Source: Absidia repens (Eukaryota > Mucoromycota > Mucoromycetes > Mucorales > Cunninghamellaceae). Taken from it: 64,000 nt of DNA. Shown piece after piece: positions 22,829 through 34,522 of this stretch (the stretch's first letter is position 1; every line of letters starts with the position of its first letter). Location of the stretch: assembly GCA_002105175.1 (NCBI GenBank), contig MCGE01000011.1:1-64000 (forward strand). The letters run 5' to 3'. Made by a program: the position numbers and the translations under genes. The notes under the pieces are model-generated. The model saw only the letters and a program-made list of their open reading frames with translations, made no database searches and was not told the DNA's origin.

Positions 22829-24073
22829 AAATGCTCTGGCGCTCCGCTGGAGCTTTTGAAAATCTTTCGATTTATTGGGTGTCACAGTTTTTTATTAAAG
22901 TGTGGGTTTTGATGGAATAGGATTAATGCCTCCGCCATTTCGCACTATGGTGGGCAGCCCCTTGGGGTCCGACCGTCGTGCTCAGCGCGTCGTCAATGGG
23001 TTTTTTATGTGTACTGAAAAAAAAAAAAAAAAATAGAGAAGGGATTAGGGCCTCCGCCATTTCGCACTATGGTGGGCAGCCCTTGGGGCCCAACCGTCGT
23101 GCTCAGCGCGTCGTCAATGGGTTTTTTGTGTGCTGAAATAATAGCTTACTTGAAATGCGTCGGAGAGATTAGAGTTTGATTATGTAGTGGCTGTAACTGC
23201 CTCTCCACTGGAAGATAAACCGAATTATGCTATATGGTAATTATGGCGATTGCCCGTTTATTTAATTTTTACTTGCAGTTCCCTGATTTTTTGACATAAA
23301 AAAAAAAAAAGCCGGATGATTCAGGCTCCGCATTTTGCTTTCTATTTTTTTGGTCCCCTTTTTTTTTCCTCTCTTTTCCTTTCTTTTTATTTTTTTTCCT
23401 TCATGATAGTCTGAATGATATGATGGCAAGGCTCATTGGGGAACTGGTGATCTAGGATTAGTGTTAGAACTTGAATTAGGGGCGTTTTAAAAAACGCAAA
23501 ACAAACATCATGGGGAAACGCTTTCATTTTGGATGAAGGATTTGGGAACGACAATAGATTAGCACTCATCAATTTAGTAATAGTTTGTCATCGTTTATAT
23601 CTACGACTGAATAAATATGTTCTTTTTATTATATTTAGTATCTCTGTTGTACGTTTACATTATGAGCTTCATTGAATGTATATTACATATGCATAGGAAA
23701 AAAAAAAAAAAAAGTGCGTCTATATATATATATATATATAAGGAATGTGTTTGTGTGAAAAAACAGCTATTACAGTGTATTTTATTGTGGTGGGGTATAT
23801 TGAAGATCAAAGTTGAGAATAATATTAATTATGAAGCCACTGGGTGGCAGGGGGTTTCTAAAGTGTGGGTTTTGATGGAAGACTCTGTGTTAGGGTGGGC
23901 AGCGATTGAGAAAAAAAAGAATAAGCGGCTCCTATGGTGGGCAGCGCCTTGGGATCCAACGGTGGTTGTCCAGGGCTCGGTTTGAAAAAAAAAAAAAAGA
24001 GTGGGAGGGACAAAAAAACGAAATTAAAGTTACTATAGCTGAGTTTTCTTACGATCCATTTTCTTTTTAATAT
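22829..24073 (+). repeat. Composite repeat, full-length copy 1
   Basis: The most complete copy of the modular family. The left tip is GCTCTGGCGCTCCGCTGGAG (22833-22852) with a small hairpin. A block of about 120 bp is present twice (starting near 22927 and 23048; GCCTCCGCCATTTCGCACTA). A middle module follows to 23390 and the core runs 23395-23625. The right module runs 23625-24073, with ATATAT, GTGTTTGTGTGAAAAAACAG and a 3' sequence GGTGGGCAGCGCCTTGGGAT that mirrors part of the left block in direct orientation. No transposase, terminal inverted repeat or clear target duplication was seen. Confidence 0.8.
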
Positions 24074-24599
24074 GCTGTTTTCGATATCTCATTTTAGTCT
24101 GTATCTGAAATTCAATTTAGAAGAAGATAATGCTGTCTTGTTTTCGATGTCATTATCTAATGGTTTGGAAATATATATCATGGTGACAAAAACTATGTTG
24201 TAGTTTCCATACGATATTTTTATATATGGCGAATAAAATGTTTTAATACCGTTGGCATATTTGTAATATAAGATACGTTGATCAATTCAGCGATGGCCTG
24301 ACAAGCTGCGAGTGGTCTGATTAAAAAAAAAAAAACAAGTTTATTTGAGGGGTCATGGTAGTGACGTTGAACCAACATTGAATTAACGGTTAGTTTGGAT
24401 GTTATTGTAAGCACTGATTTCTTTTAGATTCTCATAATAGAAACAGAGGGCTTGGTAGTAGTAGTCATAAATAGTTCATGCAAATGAGCCTCCTTTTGGC
24501 TAATAAAATGTTGTAAATTCCTTTTTTGGTCAATCGGTACCCTCACTCCGCAGGCTACCGACGAAACAAACAGTATAAACGTATCGCAGAGGGACTAAT

Positions 24600-24790
24600 A
24601 ATAAAAAGAGACAAAAATACTTCCTTCAGATATAGATACAAACTAAGTTAAACTAGCCCTAATCTAAACTAATGGCGATTCCATGACATTACTCCCTAAT
24701 TGCAAATCCAATATGAATGGGTCCCCCTCATGAGGTTTGTATTGCATTTTTTTAATACCTATCCAAGATCACCATCACTTCAGTGAAGAG
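24600..24790 (-). repeat. Solo core remnant (copy N)
   Basis: Weak core copy. CTTCAGATATAGATACAAAC at 24623-24642 is followed by CCAATATGAATGGGTCCCCC and GAGGTTTGTATTGCATTTTT, then TATCCAAGATCACCA. Neither the left nor the right module is recognisable around it. Confidence 0.5.
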
Positions 24791-25065
24791 GAAAAAATGG
24801 AAATGACACTGAAACAGTCCTAAAATCACATGAACAGAGTGTCAAGATCGACGTGGAGCATCTTTTTCTCTCACATATACCCATTAGACTGAGCGTTGAG
24901 CGGGACGCCAAGTGCTGCCCAACAATGTGCAAAATGATGAAGTGGTCTAACCCCGCTTCCGCAAAAACCAACATTATGAAAAAATCCTGATGCACAGTAA
25001 AACGAAGACCCCCAAAGGTCAGCTGAGCTCCAGAGCATTTATTTGATTGTAATAACTAGTTTGTA

Positions 25066-25844
25066 TTAATTATGATCATCGTGGTGAGCGGAAACTCTGA
25101 TAACGCCATGAACACAGGTCACTCTCTTGCCAGTACTAGTAAAAGCTTCCACTTCCACCTTATATTTTCCCTAAATAAAAGTCATAAAATAAAATTTGTT
25201 CGTTACAAGAAGTATAGTGATATTATGCCTACTTGATTTTTTTTAAAAAAAAAGAAACCGCTTTACGTACACGAGCTATAGGACGTACAATCCAGTTCAT
25301 ACATTAAGAAAAGAAGGACGCATCAGAATAAATTAATATATCATTGAAATCACTTACGCATAGAAGTAGGCACATCAACAACCTCACTGATATGGAAGGA
25401 ACCTTTTTTCAAAGGGCATTCCTTTTTAATGAGTGTAATTTTTTCGCAAAGATCAATCGTCTTGTTTGCTACAGTAAAAATACCGTACTTGACTTTCAGG
25501 TTGACGTAGGCTCCGGCGTAAATGGCTTCATTTATAGTGCCACTCGCTTCAATATGAAGCTCTTCGCCTTTAATGAGTAAATTAGGGGAAAATTGATAAG
25601 ATCCTACACTTATTTTTGAAAAAAGGAAAGAAAAGATTACGAATGGTTCCTTTAAGTGTTATATATAAATAAAGTAAAAAGTAACTTACGAGAGCACGTC
25701 TTTATCATCACCGCACATTGTGATGGACGAGTCTGGATCTTTCTGTTGCTTCGATTCTCTAAAATCATCAGTAACAGCAAATTTGGAACCACAGACCAGG
25801 TGCAAAAATGTACCTACTAGAAGAACAGAATATAAAAATTTCAT
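25066..25844 (-). CDS. NPC2-like ML-domain lipid-transfer protein (PG/PI-TP type)
   Basis: Minus-strand exons 25844-25690, 25608-25358, 25275-25271 and 25170-25066 give 171 residues. Signal peptide: MKFLYSVLLVGTFLHLVCG. The ML fold is visible in FSPNLLIKGEELHIEASG, YVNLKVKYGIF, IDLCEKITLIKKECPLKKG, VVDVP and GKYKVEVEAFTSTGKRVTC; four Cys (about residues 45, 102, 110, 149) fit conserved disulphide positions. The family binds sterols or phospholipids in the vacuole or secretory lumen (yeast Npc2, Aspergillus PG/PI transfer protein). The third exon would be only 5 nt (CTCGT between TATAG and GTACGT). It restores the family-typical P-x-GKY junction (MPRGKYKVEV), and I found no other splice choice that keeps the frame. 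The acceptor of exon 2 is an AATAAG. Confidence 0.85.
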
Positions 25845-26639
25845 TGCTGTCAAAACAAATTGATTAAGAGAAATTAATAAAAAAAAAAAAATTCGAAAGT
25901 ATTTAAAAGAAATAAATCAAGCCGTTTTCAAGATAAGTATTAGAGTATTTTCTGTGACACTATGTGTTTGCATGATTTTTTCTTTACCGAGATACTCATC
26001 TCTCATATACGTTGAAATAAAAATAAAAAATTCTCACATACAGTTCGTATTTATCATGCCTTCTGGTGAACTGGTACAGTAAAATTTACATTCTAGTCAT
26101 TAATCACGGTTCCTTCTCGGTAGTATTATACTGTACAGTAGAGCACAGTGGTATACTTCACAGCATAGCGTCGATGATTGCCAAACTTATGTACTGATAT
26201 AAACAATAATTCACTATTACATCGCTCCTCATTATTGGCAATATATACAAAGGCAATGTCGGATCAGAAATTACACTTAATAAATAAAAGATGTCGAATG
26301 AAAAATCTTCAATTGTAGTTTATCAACGCATACCGTATATAATGACGTATGATGCTCATGAAAGATAGCAAAATTTCAAAAGTGATTTTTAATCCAGATA
26401 CTATTCCAACAGCACCAGTATTCTTATTTTCCTATCTTACACGTAATGGAGTAGCTTCATTTTAAATGATTTATCTTTAATTCCTCATAGTTCTGTTAAA
26501 TTAATTGTAGTACATACCTTTCTAGTTGGTTTTCTCTGATATTACCAACCACAGTCAATCGGCATCATGTAATCGAAATGCCAAAGTAAAAATAAAAATG
26601 GGTTGCCTCAATGCATAGCTAGTTTTCTATTCATCCCTC
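25845..26639. other. Intergenic, nothing recognised
   Basis: Promoter side of the NPC2-like gene and AT-rich spacer. A palindromic TACTGTACAGTA occurs at about 26129-26140. No gene was found. Confidence 0.4.
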
Positions 26640-27842
26640 TATTAAAGAGAGGGGGTAAAAGCTTATCAATAAACTTGATCTAAGAAAAGATCCATCTACT
26701 GTATGACTTTGAAATATTTTCCCATTCCTCCGCTCACATTACCATATCAATGTCGCCGCTACTTTTTTCTTCCTTTTTCAGTCACCACGGCAACATTTTT
26801 TCAGGTAACTGTTATAAACATATACCATACGTGTCATTGCTACTCTGTAAAGTGAAAATCCAGAGGTAAAATACGCTGTAGTCTTTCTTTTTTAAGACTA
26901 ATGGCATTATTGTCGAATTTGACGTCTATGACTTTGCAAGCTCGGTCCACTGACATTTCTAGATCAAGTCGCCGCGATTTCTCTTCCTTTTGAGTCACTA
27001 GTAGTTACTCCCGCCCCAGAATAATTAGCATTAGCATTAATCCTACCATTGCTACTCTATATAAACTCTATATAATCCACTCAAGAGCGAAATGCAGAAG
27101 AGACAGACAACAAAATATTCTGTTGTAGACCTTTTTTTTTTTTTTTTTTTTTTTTTACAAAAGTACATGCCTTCCTTCCTACATATAAATACATGCACTC
27201 ACACCGAATTTTACTCATGCCCATTCAATAAGGCAATAAAACGCATGAAAGAGATTGGTAAAAAGACGAGACATGTTTAATTCAGATATGTATACATTGT
27301 AAACTATGATAACTAACACTAACCTAAGCTAATGGCACTATTCTACACTGAAGTCTGATCTAATGACGGTCCCAAATCGTGAATCCCAAAATGAAAGGAT
27401 TCCCCCATGATGTTTGTATTGCATTTTTGAAAATGCCTCTAATTCAATTTCTAACACTAATCCTAGCTCACCAGTACCCCAACGAGCCTTGCCATCATAT
27501 CATTCTGACTTTCATATGAAGGAAAAAAAGAAGAAAGAAAGGACAAAAAATTGGAGCCAAAAAAAAAAATAGAAATCATGTGTGCGGAGCCTAAATTGAT
27601 TTTTTTCACACCGAAGCGCTATCCTATATTTCTTTTTTTTCAGCACACAAATAAAACCCATTGACGACGCGCTGAGCACGATGGTTGGGACCCAAAGGGC
27701 TGCCCGCCATACTGCGAAATGGCGGAGGCCTTAATCCTATACCATCAAAACCCATACTTTAATAAAAAAAAAACTGTGACATCCAATAAATCGAAAGATT
27801 TCCAAAAGTTCCTGCGGAGCACCAGAGCGTTCATTATATGTA
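26640..27842 (-). repeat. Composite repeat, diverged reversed copy (copy 6)
   Basis: Read from the right: left tip at 27842-27760 (rc of GCTCTGGTGCTCCGC), block with the CTCCGCCATTTCGCAGTATGG signature near 27700-27725, core 27290-27530, and a right module of the second subtype back to 26640 (GTATGACTTTGAAATATTTT, like the copy at 48.9 kb). The right part holds two diverged tandem versions of about 190 bp (26697-26880 and 26885-27100). A T run lies at 27131-27156. Confidence 0.65.
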
Positions 27843-28389
27843 ATGATAGAAACTATATTATATAAGTACATCTTGCTAAAGAATTATAAGCCGAGAAAAT
27901 TTACCATTTTCCATTAATACCTCTCTGACAGGAAAGTGGTCCAAAGCTTTACCAATTTTGGACATTCTTGGTCAGTAATACTATATAGTACCCTATACCC
28001 TCCAGGCCGAAATTATGCGGGAAGCTATTAATTGTCGATTCATTCGAACTGCTCAAATGCTCAAAAGCCTCTTTTTATCTAAGTAATATGAAAAAATGAA
28101 CATTCCCATCATATTCATCCTGACGACAACGTCTAGTATAGCATAGGACTGCTCAACCAGTAGTTTCATTGTGTAAAATTTGAAACTGTCATACGCGAGC
28201 CTATCCTTAATTGATTACTAACGTATACATACATTATCAGAAATATTTTTTCATGGGAGCGATGTAAACAATGTCGTGGGAAAAAGTAAACACAAGTCGG
28301 GGTGTTTATTTTAAAATAATAACGTTTGCCCGTAAAACGTCTACATGTGTTATCTTCTTCTCACATACTATAGTGCATTACACAGCAGG
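27843..28389. other. Intergenic before the prenylcysteine-oxidase-like gene
   Basis: No gene or repeat recognised. An in-frame ATG at 28345 could extend the next gene by 15 residues. Confidence 0.35.
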
Positions 28390-30313
28390 ATGTTTTTTCT
28401 TTATTTTTTATTGTTCTTCTTTATATCCACCTTTGCTCACGCCACACCTCCTTTAGGTCAGACGGTGTTCCAAGAGAGACCACAGTTGAAAAAGGTGGCT
28501 ATTATTGGTAAGTGGAATATTCGCTAAGGAAGTAATTCACCAATATATTGTACTTTACTATACCTAGGCGGGGGAGCAGCGGGGTCTTCGACCGCTTTTT
28601 GGCTAAGCAACACCATAGGGTCGTCTATACCACTTCATATTACTGTCTACGAAAAAGAAGACCGAGTTGGTGGACGCAGTATGACAATCCCGATTAAAGG
28701 TGATCCAACTTTAGGTCACATTGAACTAGGGGCTTCCATCTTTGTACCAGTAAACTACAACATGATGAATGCCTCTGAAAGATTTGGTCTTCCACTTAAA
28801 CACCTGACAGCGGAAACGAAACTAGGTATTTGGAATGGTGAGTCCTTTCTCTTCGAAGAAACAGGAAATCAATATTGGGACACAGCAAAAATGCTCTGGC
28901 GATATGGAACGGCTCCTCTTCGGTTTCCTAATCATTTGCGGTCCATTCTTGATAAATTTTTATCTGTATATGACATTGATGACCGTCATGAGGCATTTAC
29001 CACTTTGCCTCAGATTTTAGATCAATTAAATATGAAAGCGCTTGTAAATCAATCAGCGTCGGATCATTTAAATGATATGTTTGGATCTATTTTTGTTCAT
29101 GAACTGGTACAATCGGCATCTAGGGGAAATTATGGCCAAGATGTAGATTACTTGCATGCCTTTGCGGCCTTGGTAAGTGAATGGAATGAATGATTCTTAT
29201 CATAATAGCAATAATAATGATGATAACGAACCATCTTTTCCTCTTCAGGTTTCCATGTCGGCTGGATCAGGTGCATGGTCTCTACAAGATGGTAATTACC
29301 GAATTTTTGAGGAGTTTCTAGCTAGATCGAAGCATACACAACTACGATTGAATACAAAAGTGACGTCGATTGAATCGATCCATGAAGTTGATGAACACAA
29401 TCACTCTGTTCAACAGTATAAAATTCATACCAGTCAGTCCGAAGAAGGTGAATTATATGATGCCGTGGTACTTGCTTCTCCTTTGGTAAACAACAAAAAA
29501 TAAAATTATTATAAAAAACCGTAATACTTGCTCATCATTGTATACTTTTTGTTATTGAGCACAGCATATGGCAAACATTGATCTTCCGTGCCTTGATTTT
29601 CCTGAACACTATGCTCGCCAATATCACACCGTTCACGTCACTATCATCGCCGGATACCCAGATCCCAGCTATTTTGGACGCAATGAGGAAAATGTTCCCA
29701 CTTCTATAATTACGACTGGTATACCATTAGGTATAACTAATTGATATTGTGCGATAAACAAAAATATCTCATTTTTATGTATTATAGTGGATCATTTTGA
29801 TCACCAAGAAGCACCATTTACAACTTTTACCAGACATTTAACTTTGGATAATGGAGAAAGTGTAGTTAAAATGTTTTCTTCCAAAGAATTATCAGATAAT
29901 GATATAGCAGCTTTGTTTCACAATACAAGTTGGATTTATCGCAAATCATGGCAAGCATTTCCGAAGCTACTTCCAGTACCCAATCATTCAACGGAGAATG
30001 GAAATGATTGGCCACCTGTTATTTTACATGACTTCGATACCACTGGTGGTGGTCTTTTTTACGCAAATGCTTTTGAAAATGTAATTTCAGTAAGTAGTGA
30101 TTAAATCAAGTAAAACTAAGAAGACGGAGATACCGTACTCATAGTTGTTATTATGTTTGGGGACAACCACATCAGACAATGGAAACACAAACATTAATGG
30201 GTAAAAATATTGCAAGGTTGATTCATGAACGTTGGTGTTTGAATCCTACGGAAAGCAGCCCATCGCTTCATAGTAAATGCGCACCTTTTGGTGATGGATG
30301 GGGTAATTATTAG
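28390..30313 (+). CDS. Prenylcysteine oxidase-like FAD protein
   Basis: Exons 28390-28507, 28568-29172, 29249-29485, 29565-29730, 29788-30089 and 30176-30313 give 521 residues. A signal peptide (FFLYFLLFFFISTFAHA) precedes a Rossmann dinucleotide-binding motif formed across the first splice (KKVAIIGGGAAGSSTAFWL). Next comes the FAD-binding second motif (YEKEDRVGGRSMTI), then GHIELGASIF. Further C-terminal are FAALVSMSAGSGAWSLQDGN and GGLFYANAFENVIS, joined to TMETQTLMGKNIARLI as in prenylcysteine lyases. The family oxidatively cleaves farnesyl- or geranylgeranyl-cysteine in the lysosome or vacuole. The acceptor for the last exon is the CAG at 30173-30175, which is the only one that keeps the frame and the conserved METQT segment. 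An upstream in-frame ATG (28345) is possible; 28390 gives the cleaner signal peptide. Confidence 0.85.
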
Positions 30314-30802
30314 CATAATTATTTTTAAAGAGTAATATGGTGATAAATAGAATACAATCAGCACACAGGATGGAGGCTGAGTGTCGATCATATTTGTGAC
30401 TCAACCAACCAAGAAAGGAACAGTTTTCATTTAATAAAAATTAAAACTCATATAATGTATTTCCTATACTATTACCTGAAATATTTTATGATACTATTCT
30501 ATGGGTTGATCAATTTTGGACAGGGCTTGTCTATGGATGGCGTGGGGGGATATTCCAGGGAATCTTTTCTACTATACATCACCAGTAAGAACGAAACACT
30601 CTTTCCAACATTCTTACCTTTTTTTTCAGAAAAATAGGAAATGGTGGACTAGTCACTTGAGGGGTGTCGTTATTTTGAAGATACCTCTAAAGATTCCACA
30701 GGCGGATCATAATTGGGCACCACGTCCACCCCGGTGATATTGAGGTACTTTTTGGTCTAAGAGGTGCCACCTTTTTTGAAAAAATTAACATTCCACCACA
30801 TG

Positions 30803-30838
<36 letters not shown>

Positions 30839-30869
30839 TTTTTCTCTCTCTCTTCTTCTTTTCTTTTTT
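30314..30869. other. Intergenic 3' flank
   Basis: No supported gene: frames at 30455-30737 show no family resemblance. A T run of about 35 lies at 30803-30837, directly before the repeat copy that follows. Confidence 0.35.
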
Positions 30870-31800
30870 TCCCTTACCAATCAACTCCTTTGATGTTATA
30901 TTGGACTTAGGTTAGTGCCAGAACTAGTTTAGAAGGGGTTTCAGAAAAGGATTACAAGATTCATGGGAAATCCTTTCATTTTGGATTCAGGATTTAGGAT
31001 CACCGTAGTTAGCTTTTCAGACCCTTTATTAGCTAAGTGTAGTGTTAGTTTGATCATAGTTTGCATCTACATCTGAATAAAATATTTCTCTTTTACACAG
31101 TTCAATGAAAAATATTTCCATTGCCCCTCTGGTCATTATCATGCCTGTACTGTACAGTATAGTTTATAGATCCTTTTTTACAGTGCCCCTTTAGTTTAGT
31201 GGTGACCATTTTTCCAAATTCCACAAAATCTCTCTCAAACTTCCTCCAATAAATCTTCCCATCAAATTCTTTATTGCAAAGAAGGTCTAGTCTTCAGTTT
31301 AAATATCCTTTAGTAACTACTAATATACTACATTAAAATGTTTCCTTTCTAAGGATCATCATGTGGCGCATCGTTAGTAAACAATATCGCCATTATAGCT
31401 GTTTTTGAGTGTCCTATGAAACGTTTGCTTTCTAATTTACCACTATGACGACTTTTTCCTGTTCGAACTCCCAGGGACTGGTTGGCAATATTCAATTACT
31501 TACTAACAAAATTAGCTATATGCATGATTGACCAATTCATGCAAGTGAAGCTAGGAGGTGATACGCATGTGGATGGCGTTATGGAGCATTTTACACTGTT
31601 TTCTATCATACCTATGGTCATCCAAGGATCTAATGACCGGTTTTGACAGTTTTAGGTCACTTAATATGGAACGTAGCCCTATTGTTCATATTTCGCAACC
31701 TGATCTGTACCGTCAACATAAGTTTGCTAGACTGAATATAGCGTATATATATCCAGCTCGTATTTATTTGCTTGTTATAAATTATTTTTTTTTGTGCGAT
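30870..31800 (+). repeat. Diverged long-form repeat (copy G)
   Basis: Core at 30885-31090 (AATCCTTTCATTTTGGATTC), then the long-form right part shared with the copies at 13.5 and 18.4 kb (CCTTTAGTTTAGTGGTGACC, CTTCCTCCAATAAATCTTCC, TTGAGTGTCCTATGA). The distal boundary is approximate. Confidence 0.5.
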
Positions 31801-32385
31801 AAATGAAGCTCAAACTGAAGTCAGCTGACACCAGGAAGTCGAATCTTGACCCAAATCATATACGCGTTAAAAGGTTGTTCATTTTTCTTTAAAGAAAGAG
31901 GCAATTAAACCACAAAGACTTCGTTAGAAAATAGAAATAACAGTTAAATAAGAGATGAGCAGCGAATATTTATATGTAGCAAGATGAATTTGATTTTTTC
32001 ATTTGAGCCGCTCCATTAAACAAAACGCGGTAATACTGTATATCCGTGTGCATCGTTTTAGTTTTACTGCCCACCCCAGCTCTATTTCTCAGAAAACATT
32101 TTCTTTCAACCCCTAATAGGGTTGGCTTTGAGTACTTTGTCCGATTATAATATAAAATACAATTATTTGGATAATTGGGTTGTTTTAAATTGTAGAATAT
32201 GACAATCTTGAGGTCACTATAAGCCAGTCCCACCCATTATGCCTCTTTTTTTTGTCATCGCTCAAGACCAAAAAATACCAATAAATCGGCGTTTCAATCG
32301 GAACGAAATACCGGGACAGGAGGGGGTTGCCTTCACAACAACAGAAATTTCTCCTTCGTCTTTTTTAACCTTCCCTTTCTACAAT
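31801..32385. other. Intergenic and 5' leader of the uroporphyrinogen decarboxylase gene
   Basis: No separate gene. The frame of the next gene is open upstream to an ATG at 32239, but the family-typical start is the ATG at 32386. CT-rich stretches occur just upstream. Confidence 0.4.
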
Positions 32386-33609
32386 ATGTCGTACTCAACT
32401 GACTCCTTCCCCCCTCTAAAAAATGATCTTATTCTACGCGTGTCTCGAGGTAACGTACCCAAATATGTTACAACTTATAAGACGCTGACAAACATATTTT
32501 TTAGGTGAAAAGACTGAACGTGCTCCTATTTGGATCATGAGACAAGCTGGTCGATATTTGCCAGGTAAAGCCGATGAAAAAAAAAAGAATGCGAAAGGAA
32601 CTTATCTAATCTCTCCTCAAAACTTTCAAAAGAATTTCACACGATTCGCAAACATCATAGCTTTTTTGAAATTTGTCGCACACCTGAATTGGCATGCGCA
32701 TTGACTTTGCAGCCCATTGATCGCTATGGTAGTTTATTGGATGCTTCTATCATCTTCTCGGATATTTTGGTGATTCCTCAAGCCCTCGGACTCGAAGTGA
32801 CGATGGTGGAAGGCCGTGGACCAGTGTTTCCCGCTCCATTGGTGTCACCGGATGACATGACTCGTTTGACAAAGAACGTGAACGTGGACGAAGCTTTGGG
32901 ATATGTGTACAAGGCGATCACATTGACGCGGCACAAATTGGAAGGACGAGTTCCCCTGTATGGATTCATTGGAGCACCATGGACATTGATGGCATACATG
33001 ATCGAGGGAGGCGGTAGCAAGACTTTGTCCAAAGCCAAATCATGGTTGTGGAAACATCCAGAAGCTTCACACGAACTATTGCAACGTATAACGGATGTTG
33101 CAGTTGATTTTTTAGTGGGTCAGGTACGTGCAGGCGCTCAAATGCTGCAAGTGTTTGACAGCTGGGCTGGTGAATTATCTCCCCGGGACTTTAGACTTTA
33201 CTCTTTGCCTTACATCCAACAAATTTCTACCAAGGTGAAACAACGTCTGGCGGATGAAGGTTTGGACAAGGGTGTGCCTATGACGATCTTTGCCAAGGGT
33301 GCCTGGTTTGCTTTGGAAGACTTGGTGGATATTGGCTATGAAGTGGTGTCTTTGGATTGGACAATTGATCCCGAGTATGCTCGCAAAGTCACAAAAAATA
33401 AGGTCGTCTTGCAAGGAAATATGGATCCCTCTGTTCTTTATGGTGGTGATGATGCTATTCGTGAGACCGCTACTCGAATGGTCAAGGCCTTTGGTCCTCA
33501 AGGTCACATTGGCAACTTGGGTCATGGAGTTTTGCCTACTGTTGATCCTGAAGCTCTCAAGGTGTATTTGGAAACAGTGCAAAAGGTGTCTGCCGAATTG
33601 AATTGCTAG
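32386..33609 (+). CDS. HEM12: Uroporphyrinogen decarboxylase
   Basis: Exons 32386-32449, 32505-32564 and 32633-33609 give 366 residues, the usual length of the enzyme. It decarboxylates the four acetate side chains of uroporphyrinogen III to coproporphyrinogen III in cytosolic heme synthesis. The active-site signature IWIMRQAGRYLPEFH spans exons 2 and 3. Other family landmarks are YGSLLDASIIFSDILVIPQA, GFIGAPWTLMAYMIEGGGSK, FDSWAGELSP, SLDWTIDP, LQGNMDPSVLYG and GHIGNLGHGVLP. The start at 32386 begins the normal short N-terminus (FPPLKNDLILRVSRG). A poly(GT) tract lies about 90 bp after the stop. The symbol HEM12 is by family identity. Confidence 0.95.
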
Positions 33610-33698
33610 TTATATTTTTAATTGTTATGTTTTATTGATATGATCGAAATAAACATTTTGGAATTTTGCCGGAGCTTTGGAAGCCATTAGTCTATTCT

Positions 33699-33719
33699 GT
33701 GTGTGTGTGTGTGTGCGTG

Positions 33720-33774
<55 letters not shown>

Positions 33775-33829
33775 GTGTGTATGTGTGTATGTGTGTGTGT
33801 GTGTGCGTGTGTGTGTATGTGTGTATGTG
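33699..33829. repeat. GT dinucleotide microsatellite
   Basis: About 130 bp of (GT)n interrupted by GC and AT dinucleotides, then an A run. It lies just past the 3' end of the uroporphyrinogen decarboxylase gene. The long Cys/Val frame it creates is not a gene. Confidence 0.9.
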
Positions 33830-34136
33830 AAAAAAAAAAGTTGGGTGCTAAGCGAATCGCCCAGTCAGCTCTTTGTCTAATGAATATACAGTGCGGGTAT
33901 TTTTCGCCACTCAGGAATAAGTTTTACTTCAGGATAACTACATGTAGCAACGTAACTGCCCAATAAAAAATAACCAACATCCAACAATGACCAATATGCG
34001 AATTTTTTTTCTCGCAACTGGCGGTATTGCTAAAGCATGCAAAAGAGCTCTGCCGAAGGTTACGAAGGCTGGACCCGACATGCCGTGACTACTGGGGATA
34101 GTTATCTGCAAGAGAAATGCTTTGTCTTTGATACTG
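33830..34136. other. Intergenic, nothing recognised
   Basis: About 300 bp between the microsatellite and a composite repeat. No gene was seen. Confidence 0.35.
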
Positions 34137-34463
34137 TTCAATAAACGCTCTAGCACTCCGCTGGAACTTTTGGAAACCTATCGATTTACTGGGTGTGGGT
34201 GTCGATGGGGTGGGATTAGAACTTCCGCCAATTCGCACTTTGGCGAGCAGCCCATTGGGGTCTGACCGTCGTACTCAGCGCTCGTTAATGTATTTTTTTG
34301 GGTGTTGAAAAAGAAACATAGGATAATGTTTAGGTGTAAAAAAGGCCAGTTCAGGCTCCGCCCATATGATTTCTATTTTTTTGATCCGATTTCTTTTCCT
34401 TTTTTTCTTCCTTTTTTCCTTCATGAAAGTCTGAATGTTATGGTGGCAAGGCTCGTTAGGGTA

Positions 34464-34522
<59 letters not shown>

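Noticed and set aside
22829..22870. Helitron 3' end suggested by the tip hairpin (GCTCCGCTGGAGC)
   Set aside because: The terminal CTRR and the A/T insertion context are not evident, and no Rep/helicase coding sequence was seen. It remains a hypothesis to test, not a call.
30455..30737. Frames after the prenylcysteine-oxidase-like gene
   Set aside because: The protein family ends before this region, and joining these frames needs unsupported splices.
32239..32385. N-terminal extension of uroporphyrinogen decarboxylase from ATG 32239
   Set aside because: The frame is open, but the family starts at the short N-terminus matching ATG 32386; the extension has no targeting features.
33677..33880. 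Cys/Val-repeat frames
   Set aside because: They translate the GT microsatellite in different frames; there is no gene.
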